Assembly (NCBI RefSeq): GCF_901000735.1
Contig: NC_081544.1
Span: 28,452,095 to 28,516,094 of the forward strand
Direction: 5' to 3'
From: Corylus avellana
Lineage: Eukaryota > Streptophyta > Magnoliopsida > Fagales > Betulaceae
Length of the DNA: 64,000 nt
A program made the position numbers and the translations under genes. This document shows, piece by piece, positions 12,150 through 23,500 of the stretch (its first letter is position 1; the number at the start of each line of letters is the position of its first letter). The notes under the pieces were generated by a model. It made no database searches, was not told the origin of the DNA, and saw only the letters and a list, made by a program, of their open reading frames with translations.

Positions 12150-12346
12150 AAAGTAAATGTTTTGGTATGAAAAAATGAAAAAAAAAATTGTTTTTTAAGT
12201 GTTTTTTTTTAAAAAAAATTTGAATAGCAATAAAAAATTATTGATGTGATGTAAAAAATAATTGATGTGAGATAGAAATAAAAATGTTGAAAAATTGAAA
12301 AGTGTGATGAATAGTGTTGATCCAAAATTGTTTACCAAACAGGGCC
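12150..12346. mobile_element. Truncated MITE fused to the end of eEF1A copy 2
   Basis: This is the right-hand part of the 'gtttggtaaac' MITE (compare 7990-8175 and 16480-16656), ending at TTTACCAAACAGGGCC. Its left end is missing. The breakpoint lies in the word GTGAAAAAGTAA, which is shared between the end of the eEF1A CDS and the MITE interior, so microhomology-mediated joining is plausible. Confidence 0.6.
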
Positions 12347-12434
12347 TTGGCCTTGAGTGTAGTGCTACAATTTTTTTTTTTTATTATTATATGAAAAATA
12401 ACTTCTCAATTTTAATTTTTACAAAACACTTTTA

Positions 12435-12665
12435 AAGGTAAATTTAATCACTTAATTATTATTTTAACTCTCTTTTTTACCTATGAGAATAGGTGAAGTC
12501 TAACACGTGAAATATTTAATTGATAGAGTCTAAGCTCGATCCTATGACCTTTGGTTCAGATTTTATGTTAATGACCTTTGGTTCAGATTTTATGTTAAAT
12601 TATTATTTATCTCAAAAGTTTAAGCTAATAGAAAGGTAAATTTAATCATTTAACTATTATTTTAT
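12435..12665. mobile_element. TRIM-like remnant
   Basis: This is a diverged relative of 8225-8470: GGTAAATTTAATCA segments flank a degenerate interior. It contains an internal direct duplication of a phrase beginning ATGACCTTTGGTTCAG (about 12543-12595). Confidence 0.35.
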
Positions 12666-12679
12666 CTTTAAACAATTTT

Positions 12680-13920
12680 TCACTACCATATATATGCTGT
12701 TAAGATTTTGGACGGCTCAGATTTAAACCTTGCCTTTTTAATTCAAAAACTCATGTTGTCTCTTTTCTTCTGTGAAACAAAAAAATATTTAATTTCAATT
12801 AGAGTAAAAATAAGAGGAGTACACAAAAAAAAACATGTTAAAATTTAGATTCAGACATAACCTCCTGCATCTCGTCTCCAGATAATGGAGAAAGATGTCC
12901 ACAGGAAGATGTATGCCCATGAGAGCTTTCAGACAACATTTGGCATGAATCATGCTCTTAAGTGCTAAAAGGTAGTAAACAATAGTCTTCATATATAGAT
13001 CCTTACAAGATAAAAATCTCGCAGATATAAGGGAGGGAGAGACTAGAAGATTAATAAGACATGCAAGCAATCTTTACTCTAGCTCTGATTGAAAACCACA
13101 ATTCATATTCTAACCATTACATACAAAACTACATCAGGCACATAGCTCACATTTTCAAATGTGGGCAATCCACTCCAGCAGCCTTGTTCTATAGGCTTAA
13201 AACAAAGGAAATACAAATGATGTTGTCTATTGTTTTTACATATGATTTCCTTTTTTTTTTTTTTTTTTTTCACTTCCGAAAAGAATAGGTTAGTGCAAAG
13301 CTTTTAAAGTCAAGCTCGTGAGGAGCTTCATTGGTTTGAAATCTCACAGCACATTGAATTTTTTTACTGAACTCTTTTTGAAACTTTTGCTAGTTTATTT
13401 GCATGGACTTTGAAAGTTAAGAGTACATATGTAATTGTCTATGCAAGCGCTCAAATCACCTATGACAATCATGGTTGTGAGATTTCAAAATGTTTTTATG
13501 AAAGGCAAATCAATTCTTTTGTACTAACCAGACATCTTTAAAAGAGAGAGAAGAGTCAAGAGAGTGCTGTAGGCATCTAAACTAAGTAGGACTTTCATTA
13601 TGACAAATTTCATTTCCCAGTAGCAAATAGAGGTTTGTTTTGTTTGATGGAAGAAAATATCATGGAAGAAGAGAGACGTTTGTTGTTTGGTCAAACCGCG
13701 TGAGATTTTGAGTTAAAAAGGCATGGATTAAATTTGAGGTCGTGTCTGCATCTAAATTTAAACATGTTTTGTTTTGCGTACTCCTCTTGGTTTTACACTG
13801 ATTGGAAATAGATGTTTTATTTTGTTTCGCGGAGGAAAAGAGACGGCGTGAGTTTTTGAGTTAAAAAGACAGATTAAATCTGAGCCATCCAAAATCTTAA
13901 CAGCATATATGCGGTAGTTT
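12680..13920. mobile_element. Foldback/MULE-like element with ~185-base terminal inverted repeats
   Basis: The left arm (about 12680-12866) is an imperfect reverse complement of the right arm (about 13735-13920). Matching words include CATATATGCTGTTAAG, AAGAGGAGTAC and AAACATGTT. Long terminal inverted repeats suggest a nonautonomous Mutator-like or foldback element. The interior on the minus strand holds two exon-like pieces, around 13145-13185 and 12838-12955. The second ends in an open frame reading ...LSPLSGDEMQEVMSESKF and stop (12838-12840), which could be captured host-gene sequence. A partial copy (interior and right arm) is present at about 18048-18732, cut on the left near a gap. 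Confidence 0.55.
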
Positions 13921-14970
13921 TCACTACTGCATAGAAGCCGAATCCTTTCTCAAATATGGCCCCAACCAAATCAATTCATACATTTTATTTTTTCAAAATT
14001 CAAAATTTAAAACACTTGTCAAAATTTTATCAAGTGTATCCGTACTTTGGTTAAAATTATTAACAAATAATTCAAAATATAAGACAACTTTTATAGCATA
14101 AAACACTTTTAAATACAGTAAAACCACTTATTATATTTATATTATGTACAAAATATTTTTTCAAACTAAACAAAAAAAATTATAAAAAATCAACCTTTAC
14201 GTGACCTCCCCAAACTAGTTTTTTTTTTTTTTTGTTATTTTGGTGAGCCAAATCACTAAAAATCACAAAAAAAAAACACTCCCCAACAACCACACTAAAA
14301 TAGTGATTTTGGTTTGGTGATGAATAGTCTTACTCACTATCTTTAGTGAGTATTATTCACTCATCAAATAAATAAAAAATAATATAATTTTTATCTCTCA
14401 TTCTCTATTATTTGAAAAAAGTTCAAAAAAAAGAAGAAAGAAATCTTTGAATTTTTTTTTTTTAAATCAAATAGTGAAACTTGATAGTTAAAATAGCGAA
14501 ATTGCTAGAAATGCTCCAAAAAAGTGAGTAGTTAAAAAAAACAAAAATAATGACATAAATTTTCTCTGAATCAGTTTAGAGAAAATATCTTTCAACTCAT
14601 TTATATATTGCAAAGTATCTATAAACATTTAAAACACACATTCAATTTTTAAGGTCATTAATAACAATTTACTAACTTAGACTAACATTTTAAATATTTA
14701 TAGATAGTTGACACTATTTTAAATGGATTGAAAAATATTTTCTCTAAACTAATTTTGAGGAAATTTCAATAATGCTATTAACAAGAGAAAAAGAAGGACG
14801 GTCAATGTCAAATTTTAAAAACCCGGTCATGGTCCAAAATACCCGAACCCGATTGTGTGGTTGACTTTTTACTTATTATAGAAGCATATAGGACTAAATC
14901 GTTATTGCAGCCTCTAGTTAGGGGCAAAACCGTGAACCAAAAAAGAACGAAATCACGGCCTCGCTCGAAG
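13921..14970. repeat. Spacer upstream of eEF1A copy 3
   Basis: AT-rich non-coding DNA, homologous to 8490-9527 and, as far as I can read, identical to 18733-19782. No gene is supported. Confidence 0.7.
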
Positions 14971-15007
14971 AAACCCTAGCTATCTCCGAGTCCCTCAGCT
15001 ATAAATA
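14971..15007 (+). promoter_or_regulatory. eEF1A copy 3 core promoter
   Basis: AAACCCTAG is at 14971-14979 and TATAAATA at 15000-15007. The leader intron is at about 15108-15757. The sequence appears identical to the copy 4 promoter. Confidence 0.7.
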
Positions 15008-15775
15008 GGGCATATAGCGCTCGCCTTACGCACTCACATTCTGCCTCACTCTCTGCCTTTTCTCTTTCAGGGTTTTAGGGTATCTCTCTCAGCCGCCTTA
15101 GCTTAAGGTGCGTAAAACTGTTCTCTCCTTCTTATGCGTAGTAGATCGGTGATATTGGTTCTATTAATTTCTGTTTGTGTTCTTTGTTACGCTCTTAAAG
15201 GGCATATTTGGTTCGGTCTCTGCATTTTGGTGTTGATTTTTCTCTTGTTTTTATGTTTTGGTTAGTTGGGTTAGATCTGTTTCTTCTTGATGTAAGTTTT
15301 GTTGAGTTTTCGGTATTCAAATTTCGTAGTAGGGTTCGCTGGTTTTAGATTTGATGTTGATGCGGATGAGTTTTGTAGTTTAGTAGATTCAATTCAGGGA
15401 TTGTGTGACTTTTTTGATCCTACATGAATCGATCTTTGTCATGTATAATAATGTTTCCCGCGCTAATAAGTTGATGAATTTTCTTTTCTATTAGTCATGC
15501 TTTTGATTTATATATTTTTCTTCATATGAAATAAGAAATCTAGGTTTGTATTCCCTTTTCTATAACATTGTAAAGTGTTTTTAAAGAATAATTTGCGTTT
15601 GGTTAATGCGCCTTTTTCTCATGCTCAATGGAATATCATCATAATTATGATTTTTCTTTTTAGTTTTTTTTGTTGGTTTTGTAGATCTTTGAGAATTTTT
15701 ATCTTTAATTCAATCTGACAAAACCTTGTTTTCCCCCCTTTTAATCTTCTTTTGTAGTTAGTTTTGTGATTTAGA

Positions 15776-16168
15776 ATGGGTAAAGAGAAGGTTCACATCA
15801 ACATCGTGGTCATTGGCCATGTCGACTCCGGCAAGTCGACCACCACAGGCCACTTGATCTACAAGCTCGGAGGAATCGACAAGCGTGTGATCGAGAGGTT
15901 CGAGAAGGAAGCCGCTGAAATGAACAAGAGGTCATTCAAGTACGCCTGGGTGCTTGACAAGCTCAAGGCTGAGCGTGAGCGTGGTATCACCATCGATATT
16001 GCCTTGTGGAAGTTTGAGACCACCAAGTACTACTGCACTGTCATCGATGCTCCTGGACATCGTGACTTTATCAAGAACATGATTACTGGGACTTCACAGG
16101 CCGACTGTGCCGTCCTTATCATTGATTCCACCACTGGTGGTTTTGAAGCTGGAATCTCCAAGGACGGC
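15776..16168 (+). CDS. EF1A: eEF1A copy 3, cut by an assembly gap
   Basis: The first 131 codons of eEF1A (MGKEKVHIN to GISKDG) read normally, then the sequence stops in a run of N. The rest of exon 1, the coding intron and exon 2 are not present on the far side of the gap, which resumes in spacer sequence. The 393 coding bases and about 2.5 kb upstream appear identical to copy 4 at a constant offset of 4812 bases. It may be a real fourth gene whose 3' part was not assembled, or a duplicated contig end. It should not be called a natural truncation. Confidence 0.85.
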
Positions 16169-16268
16169 NNNNNNNNNNNNNNNNNNNNNNNNNNNNNNNN
16201 NNNNNNNNNNNNNNNNNNNNNNNNNNNNNNNNNNNNNNNNNNNNNNNNNNNNNNNNNNNNNNNNNNNN
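16169..16268. other. Assembly gap (100 N)
   Basis: Exactly 100 N, the usual placeholder for a gap of unknown size. It interrupts eEF1A copy 3. Open frames running through it are artefacts. Confidence 0.99.
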
Positions 16269-17871
16269 AAAGAAAAATGGTGTTGTATGGTCGGTATTGT
16301 CACATTTTGTGGCCGCCAGTCAAATCTAGTGTCCTAATAGCCATTGCTAGGGCCGCGCAGAGCACCACGATGGTGGCGACACTGCTGGTGTGTTTGTTAA
16401 AGGGTTTTAGATCGATGCTGTAATAAAAATTGATTAATGTAAAAAAAGTAAGAATGTTTTTTTTTTTAAAAAAAAAAAAAGTGAAAAAGTAAAAATGTTT
16501 GGTATGAAAAAAAAAAAAAAAAATTGTTTGTAGTGATTTTTTTTTATTTGAATAGTAATAAAAAGTGATTGATGTGATGTAAAAGAAAGAGAAGGTTGAA
16601 AAAATGAAAAAGTGAGATGAATAGTGTTGAACCAAAATCGTTTACCAAACGGGGCCTTGAGTGTGGTGCTACAAGAACTTCTCAATTTTAATTTATACAA
16701 AACACTTCCAAAAGTAAATTTAATCACTTAACCATTACTTTAACACTCCCCTAACGTGTAGGTTCAAACTCTCTTTTAATAGATAAGTGCGTGAAATATT
16801 TAATTGAAATGAAATGTGAAATTGATGGAGTCAAGTTTCGATCTTAAGACCTTTGACTCAGATACCATGTTAAATTACCACTTATCCCAAAAGCTTAACC
16901 TGATAGGAATAGATAAATTTAAACACTTAACCATTACTTTAACATTACCCAATCAATTTTCAATTTGTCTCAAATATGGTCCCGACCAAATCAATTCTTA
17001 CATTTTTTTTTTTCAAAATTCAAAATTTAAAACACTTGTCAAAATTTTATCAAGTGTATCCATACTTTGGTGAAAATTATTAACAAATAATTCAAAATAT
17101 AAGACAGCTTTTATAGCATAAAACACTTTTAAATACAGTAAAACCACTTATTATATTTATATTACGTACAAAATATTTGTTCAAACTAAAAAAAAAAATT
17201 ACAAAAAATCAACCATTAAGTGGCCTCCCCAAACTAGTTTTTTTTTTTTTTGGCTATTTTGGTGAGCCAAATCACTAAAAATCACAAAAAAAACACTCTC
17301 CAACAACCTCACTAAAATAGTCTTACTCACTATCTTTAGTGAATATTATCTCATCAAATGAATAAAAAATAATATAATTTTATCTCTCATTCTCTATTCT
17401 TTGAAAAAAGTTAAAAAAAACAAAAAGAAGAAAGAAATATTTGAAAATGAATGTTTAAATCAAATAGTGAAACTTGATAGTTAAAATAGCGAAGTTGTTA
17501 TAAATGCTCAAAAAAAGTTAGTTAAAATAGAAAAAAAAAATAAAGACAAAAATTTATTCAGAACCAGTCTGGAGGAAATATCTTTCAACCCATTTAAATA
17601 TTGCAAAGTGTCAATAAACATTTAAAACTCACATTAAATTATTAAGGTCATTAAGATCATTAATAATAGTTTATTAACTTAGACTAACATTTTAAATGTT
17701 TATAGATAGTTGACATTATTTTAAATGTATTGAAAGATATTTTCTCCAAACTAATTTAGCAAAAATTTCTGTCCAAAAAATAATGCTCTTAACAAGAGAA
17801 AAAGAAGGACGATCAGTGTCAAATTTTAAAAGCCCGGTCATGATCCAAAATACCCGAACCCGCTTGTGTGG
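16269..17871 (+). repeat. Isolated spacer contig between two gaps
   Basis: This 1.6-kb island is homologous to 7788-9409: the conserved ~110-base stretch, a complete MITE (about 16386-16656), a TRIM-like piece (about 16720-16945), then AT-rich spacer. It stops at the equivalent of a point about 150 bases upstream of the copy 2 TATA box, so the unassembled DNA after 17871 very probably begins another eEF1A gene. Confidence 0.75.
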
Positions 17872-17971
17872 NNNNNNNNNNNNNNNNNNNNNNNNNNNNN
17901 NNNNNNNNNNNNNNNNNNNNNNNNNNNNNNNNNNNNNNNNNNNNNNNNNNNNNNNNNNNNNNNNNNNNNNN
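17872..17971. other. Assembly gap (100 N)
   Basis: Exactly 100 N, of unknown true size, located just before where an eEF1A promoter would be expected. Confidence 0.99.
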
Positions 17972-19782
17972 TATGAAGCTAAAATAGAGGAAATGACCAA
18001 ATAGTTTATTGTTGTCAATAATCGATAATCTGGATTGTTCATTGTTTTTACATGAGATTTCCTTTTTTTTTTTTTTTTTTTTCACTTCCGAAAAGAATAG
18101 GTTAGTGCAAAGCTTTTAAAGTCAAGCTCGTGAGGAGCTTCATTGGTTTGAAATCTCACAGCACATTGAATTTTTTTACTGAACTCTTTTTGAAACTTTT
18201 GCTAGTTTATTTGCATGGACTTTGAAAGTTAAGAGTACATATGTAATTGTCTATGCAAGCGCTCAAATCACCTATGACAATCATGGTTGTGAGATTTCAA
18301 AATGTTTTTATGAAAGGCAAATCAATTCTTTTGTACTAACCAGACATCTTTAAAAGAGAGAGAAGAGTCAAGAGAGTGCTGTAGGCATCTAAACTAAGTA
18401 GGACTTTCATTATGACAAATTTCATTTCCCAGTAGCAAATAGAGGTTTGTTTTGTTTGATGGAAGAAAATATCATGGAAGAAGAGAGACGTTTGTTGTTT
18501 GGTCAAACCGCGTGAGATTTTGAGTTAAAAAGGCATGGATTAAATTTGAGGTCGTGTCTGCATCTAAATTTAAACATGTTTTGTTTTGCGTACTCCTCTT
18601 GGTTTTACACTGATTGGAAATAGATGTTTTATTTTGTTTCGCGGAGGAAAAGAGACGGCGTGAGTTTTTGAGTTAAAAAGACAGATTAAATCTGAGCCAT
18701 CCAAAATCTTAACAGCATATATGCGGTAGTTTTCACTACTGCATAGAAGCCGAATCCTTTCTCAAATATGGCCCCAACCAAATCAATTCATACATTTTAT
18801 TTTTTCAAAATTCAAAATTTAAAACACTTGTCAAAATTTTATCAAGTGTATCCGTACTTTGGTTAAAATTATTAACAAATAATTCAAAATATAAGACAAC
18901 TTTTATAGCATAAAACACTTTTAAATACAGTAAAACCACTTATTATATTTATATTATGTACAAAATATTTTTTCAAACTAAACAAAAAAAATTATAAAAA
19001 ATCAACCTTTACGTGACCTCCCCAAACTAGTTTTTTTTTTTTTTTGTTATTTTGGTGAGCCAAATCACTAAAAATCACAAAAAAAAAACACTCCCCAACA
19101 ACCACACTAAAATAGTGATTTTGGTTTGGTGATGAATAGTCTTACTCACTATCTTTAGTGAGTATTATTCACTCATCAAATAAATAAAAAATAATATAAT
19201 TTTTATCTCTCATTCTCTATTATTTGAAAAAAGTTCAAAAAAAAGAAGAAAGAAATCTTTGAATTTTTTTTTTTTAAATCAAATAGTGAAACTTGATAGT
19301 TAAAATAGCGAAATTGCTAGAAATGCTCCAAAAAAGTGAGTAGTTAAAAAAAACAAAAATAATGACATAAATTTTCTCTGAATCAGTTTAGAGAAAATAT
19401 CTTTCAACTCATTTATATATTGCAAAGTATCTATAAACATTTAAAACACACATTCAATTTTTAAGGTCATTAATAACAATTTACTAACTTAGACTAACAT
19501 TTTAAATATTTATAGATAGTTGACACTATTTTAAATGGATTGAAAAATATTTTCTCTAAACTAATTTTGAGGAAATTTCAATAATGCTATTAACAAGAGA
19601 AAAAGAAGGACGGTCAATGTCAAATTTTAAAAACCCGGTCATGGTCCAAAATACCCGAACCCGATTGTGTGGTTGACTTTTTACTTATTATAGAAGCATA
19701 TAGGACTAAATCGTTATTGCAGCCTCTAGTTAGGGGCAAAACCGTGAACCAAAAAAGAACGAAATCACGGCCTCGCTCGAAG
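17972..19782. repeat. Spacer upstream of eEF1A copy 4
   Basis: Bases 17972 to about 18047 have no counterpart elsewhere in the window. From about 18048 the sequence matches 13236 onward at a constant offset of 4812 with no difference that I can see. It includes the foldback-element interior and right arm (to about 18732) and the AT-rich spacer. No gene is supported. Confidence 0.7.
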
Positions 19783-19819
19783 AAACCCTAGCTATCTCCG
19801 AGTCCCTCAGCTATAAATA
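19783..19819 (+). promoter_or_regulatory. eEF1A copy 4 core promoter
   Basis: AAACCCTAG is at 19783-19791 and TATAAATA at 19812-19819. The leader intron is at about 19920-20569 (GTGCGT to TTGTAG), 18 bases before the ATG. Confidence 0.75.
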
Positions 19820-20587
19820 GGGCATATAGCGCTCGCCTTACGCACTCACATTCTGCCTCACTCTCTGCCTTTTCTCTTTCAGGGTTTTAGGGTATCTCTC
19901 TCAGCCGCCTTAGCTTAAGGTGCGTAAAACTGTTCTCTCCTTCTTATGCGTAGTAGATCGGTGATATTGGTTCTATTAATTTCTGTTTGTGTTCTTTGTT
20001 ACGCTCTTAAAGGGCATATTTGGTTCGGTCTCTGCATTTTGGTGTTGATTTTTCTCTTGTTTTTATGTTTTGGTTAGTTGGGTTAGATCTGTTTCTTCTT
20101 GATGTAAGTTTTGTTGAGTTTTCGGTATTCAAATTTCGTAGTAGGGTTCGCTGGTTTTAGATTTGATGTTGATGCGGATGAGTTTTGTAGTTTAGTAGAT
20201 TCAATTCAGGGATTGTGTGACTTTTTTGATCCTACATGAATCGATCTTTGTCATGTATAATAATGTTTCCCGCGCTAATAAGTTGATGAATTTTCTTTTC
20301 TATTAGTCATGCTTTTGATTTATATATTTTTCTTCATATGAAATAAGAAATCTAGGTTTGTATTCCCTTTTCTATAACATTGTAAAGTGTTTTTAAAGAA
20401 TAATTTGCGTTTGGTTAATGCGCCTTTTTCTCATGCTCAATGGAATATCATCATAATTATGATTTTTCTTTTTAGTTTTTTTTGTTGGTTTTGTAGATCT
20501 TTGAGAATTTTTATCTTTAATTCAATCTGACAAAACCTTGTTTTCCCCCCTTTTAATCTTCTTTTGTAGTTAGTTTTGTGATTTAGA

Positions 20588-22461
20588 ATGGGTAAAGAGA
20601 AGGTTCACATCAACATCGTGGTCATTGGCCATGTCGACTCCGGCAAGTCGACCACCACAGGCCACTTGATCTACAAGCTCGGAGGAATCGACAAGCGTGT
20701 GATCGAGAGGTTCGAGAAGGAAGCCGCTGAAATGAACAAGAGGTCATTCAAGTACGCCTGGGTGCTTGACAAGCTCAAGGCTGAGCGTGAGCGTGGTATC
20801 ACCATCGATATTGCCTTGTGGAAGTTTGAGACCACCAAGTACTACTGCACTGTCATCGATGCTCCTGGACATCGTGACTTTATCAAGAACATGATTACTG
20901 GGACTTCACAGGCCGACTGTGCCGTCCTTATCATTGATTCCACCACTGGTGGTTTTGAAGCTGGAATCTCCAAGGACGGCCAGACCCGTGAGCATGCTCT
21001 CCTTGCCTTTACCCTTGGTGTAAAGCAGATGATCTGTTGCTGCAACAAGGTATTGTCTTCTTATTGTTTCCGTTTATGCTTTATCTTATGATTAGATGCC
21101 CCTCCCTAGTTCGTTTCATCTGATAAAAGGACACCCTCAAGTGCAAGTGCAATGTTGATATTTACTAATGGCATTTATGGGCATTAATTGAAATGCAGTC
21201 CTATGCTTTGATGGGTGCCCACTTTATTCGATGATATGTTTTGGTTTTTTACTAAGAGAGATGGCCAAGTGGTATAGTTCTATACAAAGAACTATAGAGG
21301 GTTCAAATCCCTCCCTCCCTTTTCTTTTTTATTGCCTCTGTATTATATATATCCTGTTGTTTTTGACATTAGTTTTTGTCCTAAGCTTTCTACCTTTTCC
21401 AAGTTGAACTTAAATACATTTATTCTTTTGTGGCGCTGGCTGAGTGTTTTTTATGAGTAATAGTATCTTTTTATCTAATGTGAAAATTCTCAATTGTTGA
21501 ACCATGGGTATTTTTTTAGGGCTGAAGTTGTAGTTTGTGCTATTGTTTATCACTCAATTTATGTTATTGTTCTTTGTAGATGGATGCAACTACCCCTAAA
21601 TACTCCAAGGCGAGGTATGATGAAATTGTGAAGGAAGTTTCTTCCTACCTGAAGAAGGTTGGTTACAACCCTGACAAAATCCCATTTGTTCCTATCTCTG
21701 GTTTCGAGGGTGACAACATGATTGAGAGGTCCACCAACCTTGACTGGTACAAGGGCCCAACCCTCCTTGATGCTCTTGACCTGCTCTCTGAGCCCAAGAG
21801 GCCCTCAGACAAGCCTCTCCGTCTCCCTCTTCAGGATGTTTACAAGATTGGTGGTATTGGAACTGTTCCAGTTGGTCGTGTTGAGACCGGTGTCATCAAG
21901 CCTGGTATGGTTGTCACCTTTGGCCCAACTGGACTAACCACTGAAGTTAAGTCTGTTGAGATGCACCACGAGGCTCTTCTGGAGGCTTTGCCAGGTGACA
22001 ATGTTGGCTTCAACGTCAAGAACGTTGCTGTGAAGGATCTCAAGCGTGGTTTTGTTGCATCCAACTCAAAGGATGACCCTGCCAGGGAAGCTGCTAACTT
22101 CACATCTCAGGTCATTATCATGAACCACCCTGGTCAGATTGGAAATGGCTATGCCCCAGTTCTCGACTGCCACACCTGCCACATTGCTGTCAAGTTTGCT
22201 GAGCTTGTCACTAAGATTGACAGGCGGTCTGGTAAGGAGCTCGAGAAGGAGCCCAAGTTTTTGAAGAACGGTGATGCAGGGATTATCAAGATGATTCCCA
22301 CCAAGCCCATGGTTGTTGAGACTTTCTCTGAGTACCCACCCCTTGGTCGTTTTGCTGTTAGGGACATGCGCCAGACTGTTGCTGTTGGTGTTATCAAGGG
22401 TGTTGAGAAGAAGGATCCCTCTGGTGCTAAGGTTACCAAATCTGCTGCCAAGAAGAAGTGA
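20588..22461 (+). CDS. EF1A: Translation elongation factor eEF1A, copy 4
   Basis: The CDS is join(20588..21049, 21580..22461), 447 residues, intact. The G motifs are as in copy 1, with the intron between K and M of NKMD. Residue choices are 'LGVKQMIC', 'DLLSEPK' and 'NFTSQ', so it combines features of copies 1 and 2. The 3' flank (22462 to about 22720) matches that of copy 1, so this copy keeps the native 3' UTR. Codon choice is nearly the same as in copy 2, which suggests recent duplication or gene conversion. Probably functional. Confidence 0.97.
21255..21320 (+). pseudogene. tRNA-Ser-like sequence lacking the anticodon arm, copy 4 intron
   Basis: Counterpart of 2948-3013. The A-box-like and B-box-like words and the variable arm are kept. 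The acceptor stem is partly mismatched and the T-stem junction reads TAGAGG in place of TTGAGG. Confidence 0.6.
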
Positions 22462-23489
22462 ATTGTGCGTTCACTCATTTTCATTGATGTTGTGAACAAT
22501 TTATATCTCTATTACTGTGTGCCTTTTCAATTTCTAGTCGGTTTTGTCTCTAGTTTTATTTCTATTGGTTTTATGTGTTGCATGTCTGGTCGTCGCACCC
22601 AGAACTGGGTGCTAGACAGGCGGTGGCAACACATTGCCAGTGGTGGAGTCCGGGAGTTTTAACACCCTTTTATTGTGGATGTTTTGAGTTAATTTAAATT
22701 TAAGGCTTTTAATTTAGTATTTATATACCTGTTTTTGGCACCTTTAAGATTCCTTGAGGTTTTATGTTTGTTTCTTCGTGTGGGTGCTATTTTGGTCTGC
22801 CCTCATTGATTTTTTTTTCCCTATTCTGTTGTTTATGTCGGATGATGCATATAATTCAATCCTTCATTAATTTTCATGAGAGATTTATGTTGTGGCTACG
22901 GATGCCTTGTCATTTCTTTGCCCGACAATGTTTGGGGCATGTAAGAATGGTAGGTTTTTAATCGCCTGGAACAACTTTTAAACAGATGAGAAAATCCAAC
23001 TAAAAGAGAAAAGAGAATTCAATAGTCGACCCTCTTGATCCTCTCCAACTTTTCGAGACAGCTTTATAGCAAGTCAATTGCATTATTGCAACTTGGTTTA
23101 TTTTAGGCAAAAGTAATTTGGGCTAAACTTTTGACGGAATGCTTTCCAATGACATTTTTCAAGCCCCCTCACTATCATTTGAGTTGACCAAAATTCTTTA
23201 TCATCCTCCTAGCCCTTCTTTTCCTTGTAAGTGGGAAGGATTCCCTATCCCCCTTTTTTTTTCACCGTCTTTAGCTTCGTCTTTACCTTCTTGTATTTGT
23301 TTTCAGTTTGGTTTTTCGATTTACTTACGAAAAAAAAAAAAAATCTTTCTCGTTGATTGTTTCATTTATCTGGCTTTGCTTAATATAATGTATCCATTTT
23401 TCTAAGTACAAAATCGGTTGAGTGCTGCTGGCAAAGAAAACAATGGGGATTACACTCAAGCATGTGAGAGATCATTTGATAAGAAACAA
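22462..23489. other. eEF1A copy 4 3' UTR and flank, then spacer
   Basis: The first ~260 bases are the conserved eEF1A 3' flank shared with copy 1. The remainder shows no gene that I can support. The short open frames are T- or F-rich and look non-coding. Confidence 0.55.
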
Positions 23490-23500
23490 GTTTTCCTATT

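Noticed and set aside
15776..16423. 215-codon open frame continuing eEF1A copy 3 through the N run
   Set aside because: The frame passes only because N translates as X. Sequence after the gap is spacer, not eEF1A.
17716..18085. Open frames on both strands spanning the second gap
   Set aside because: They depend on the N run and have no coding features on either side.
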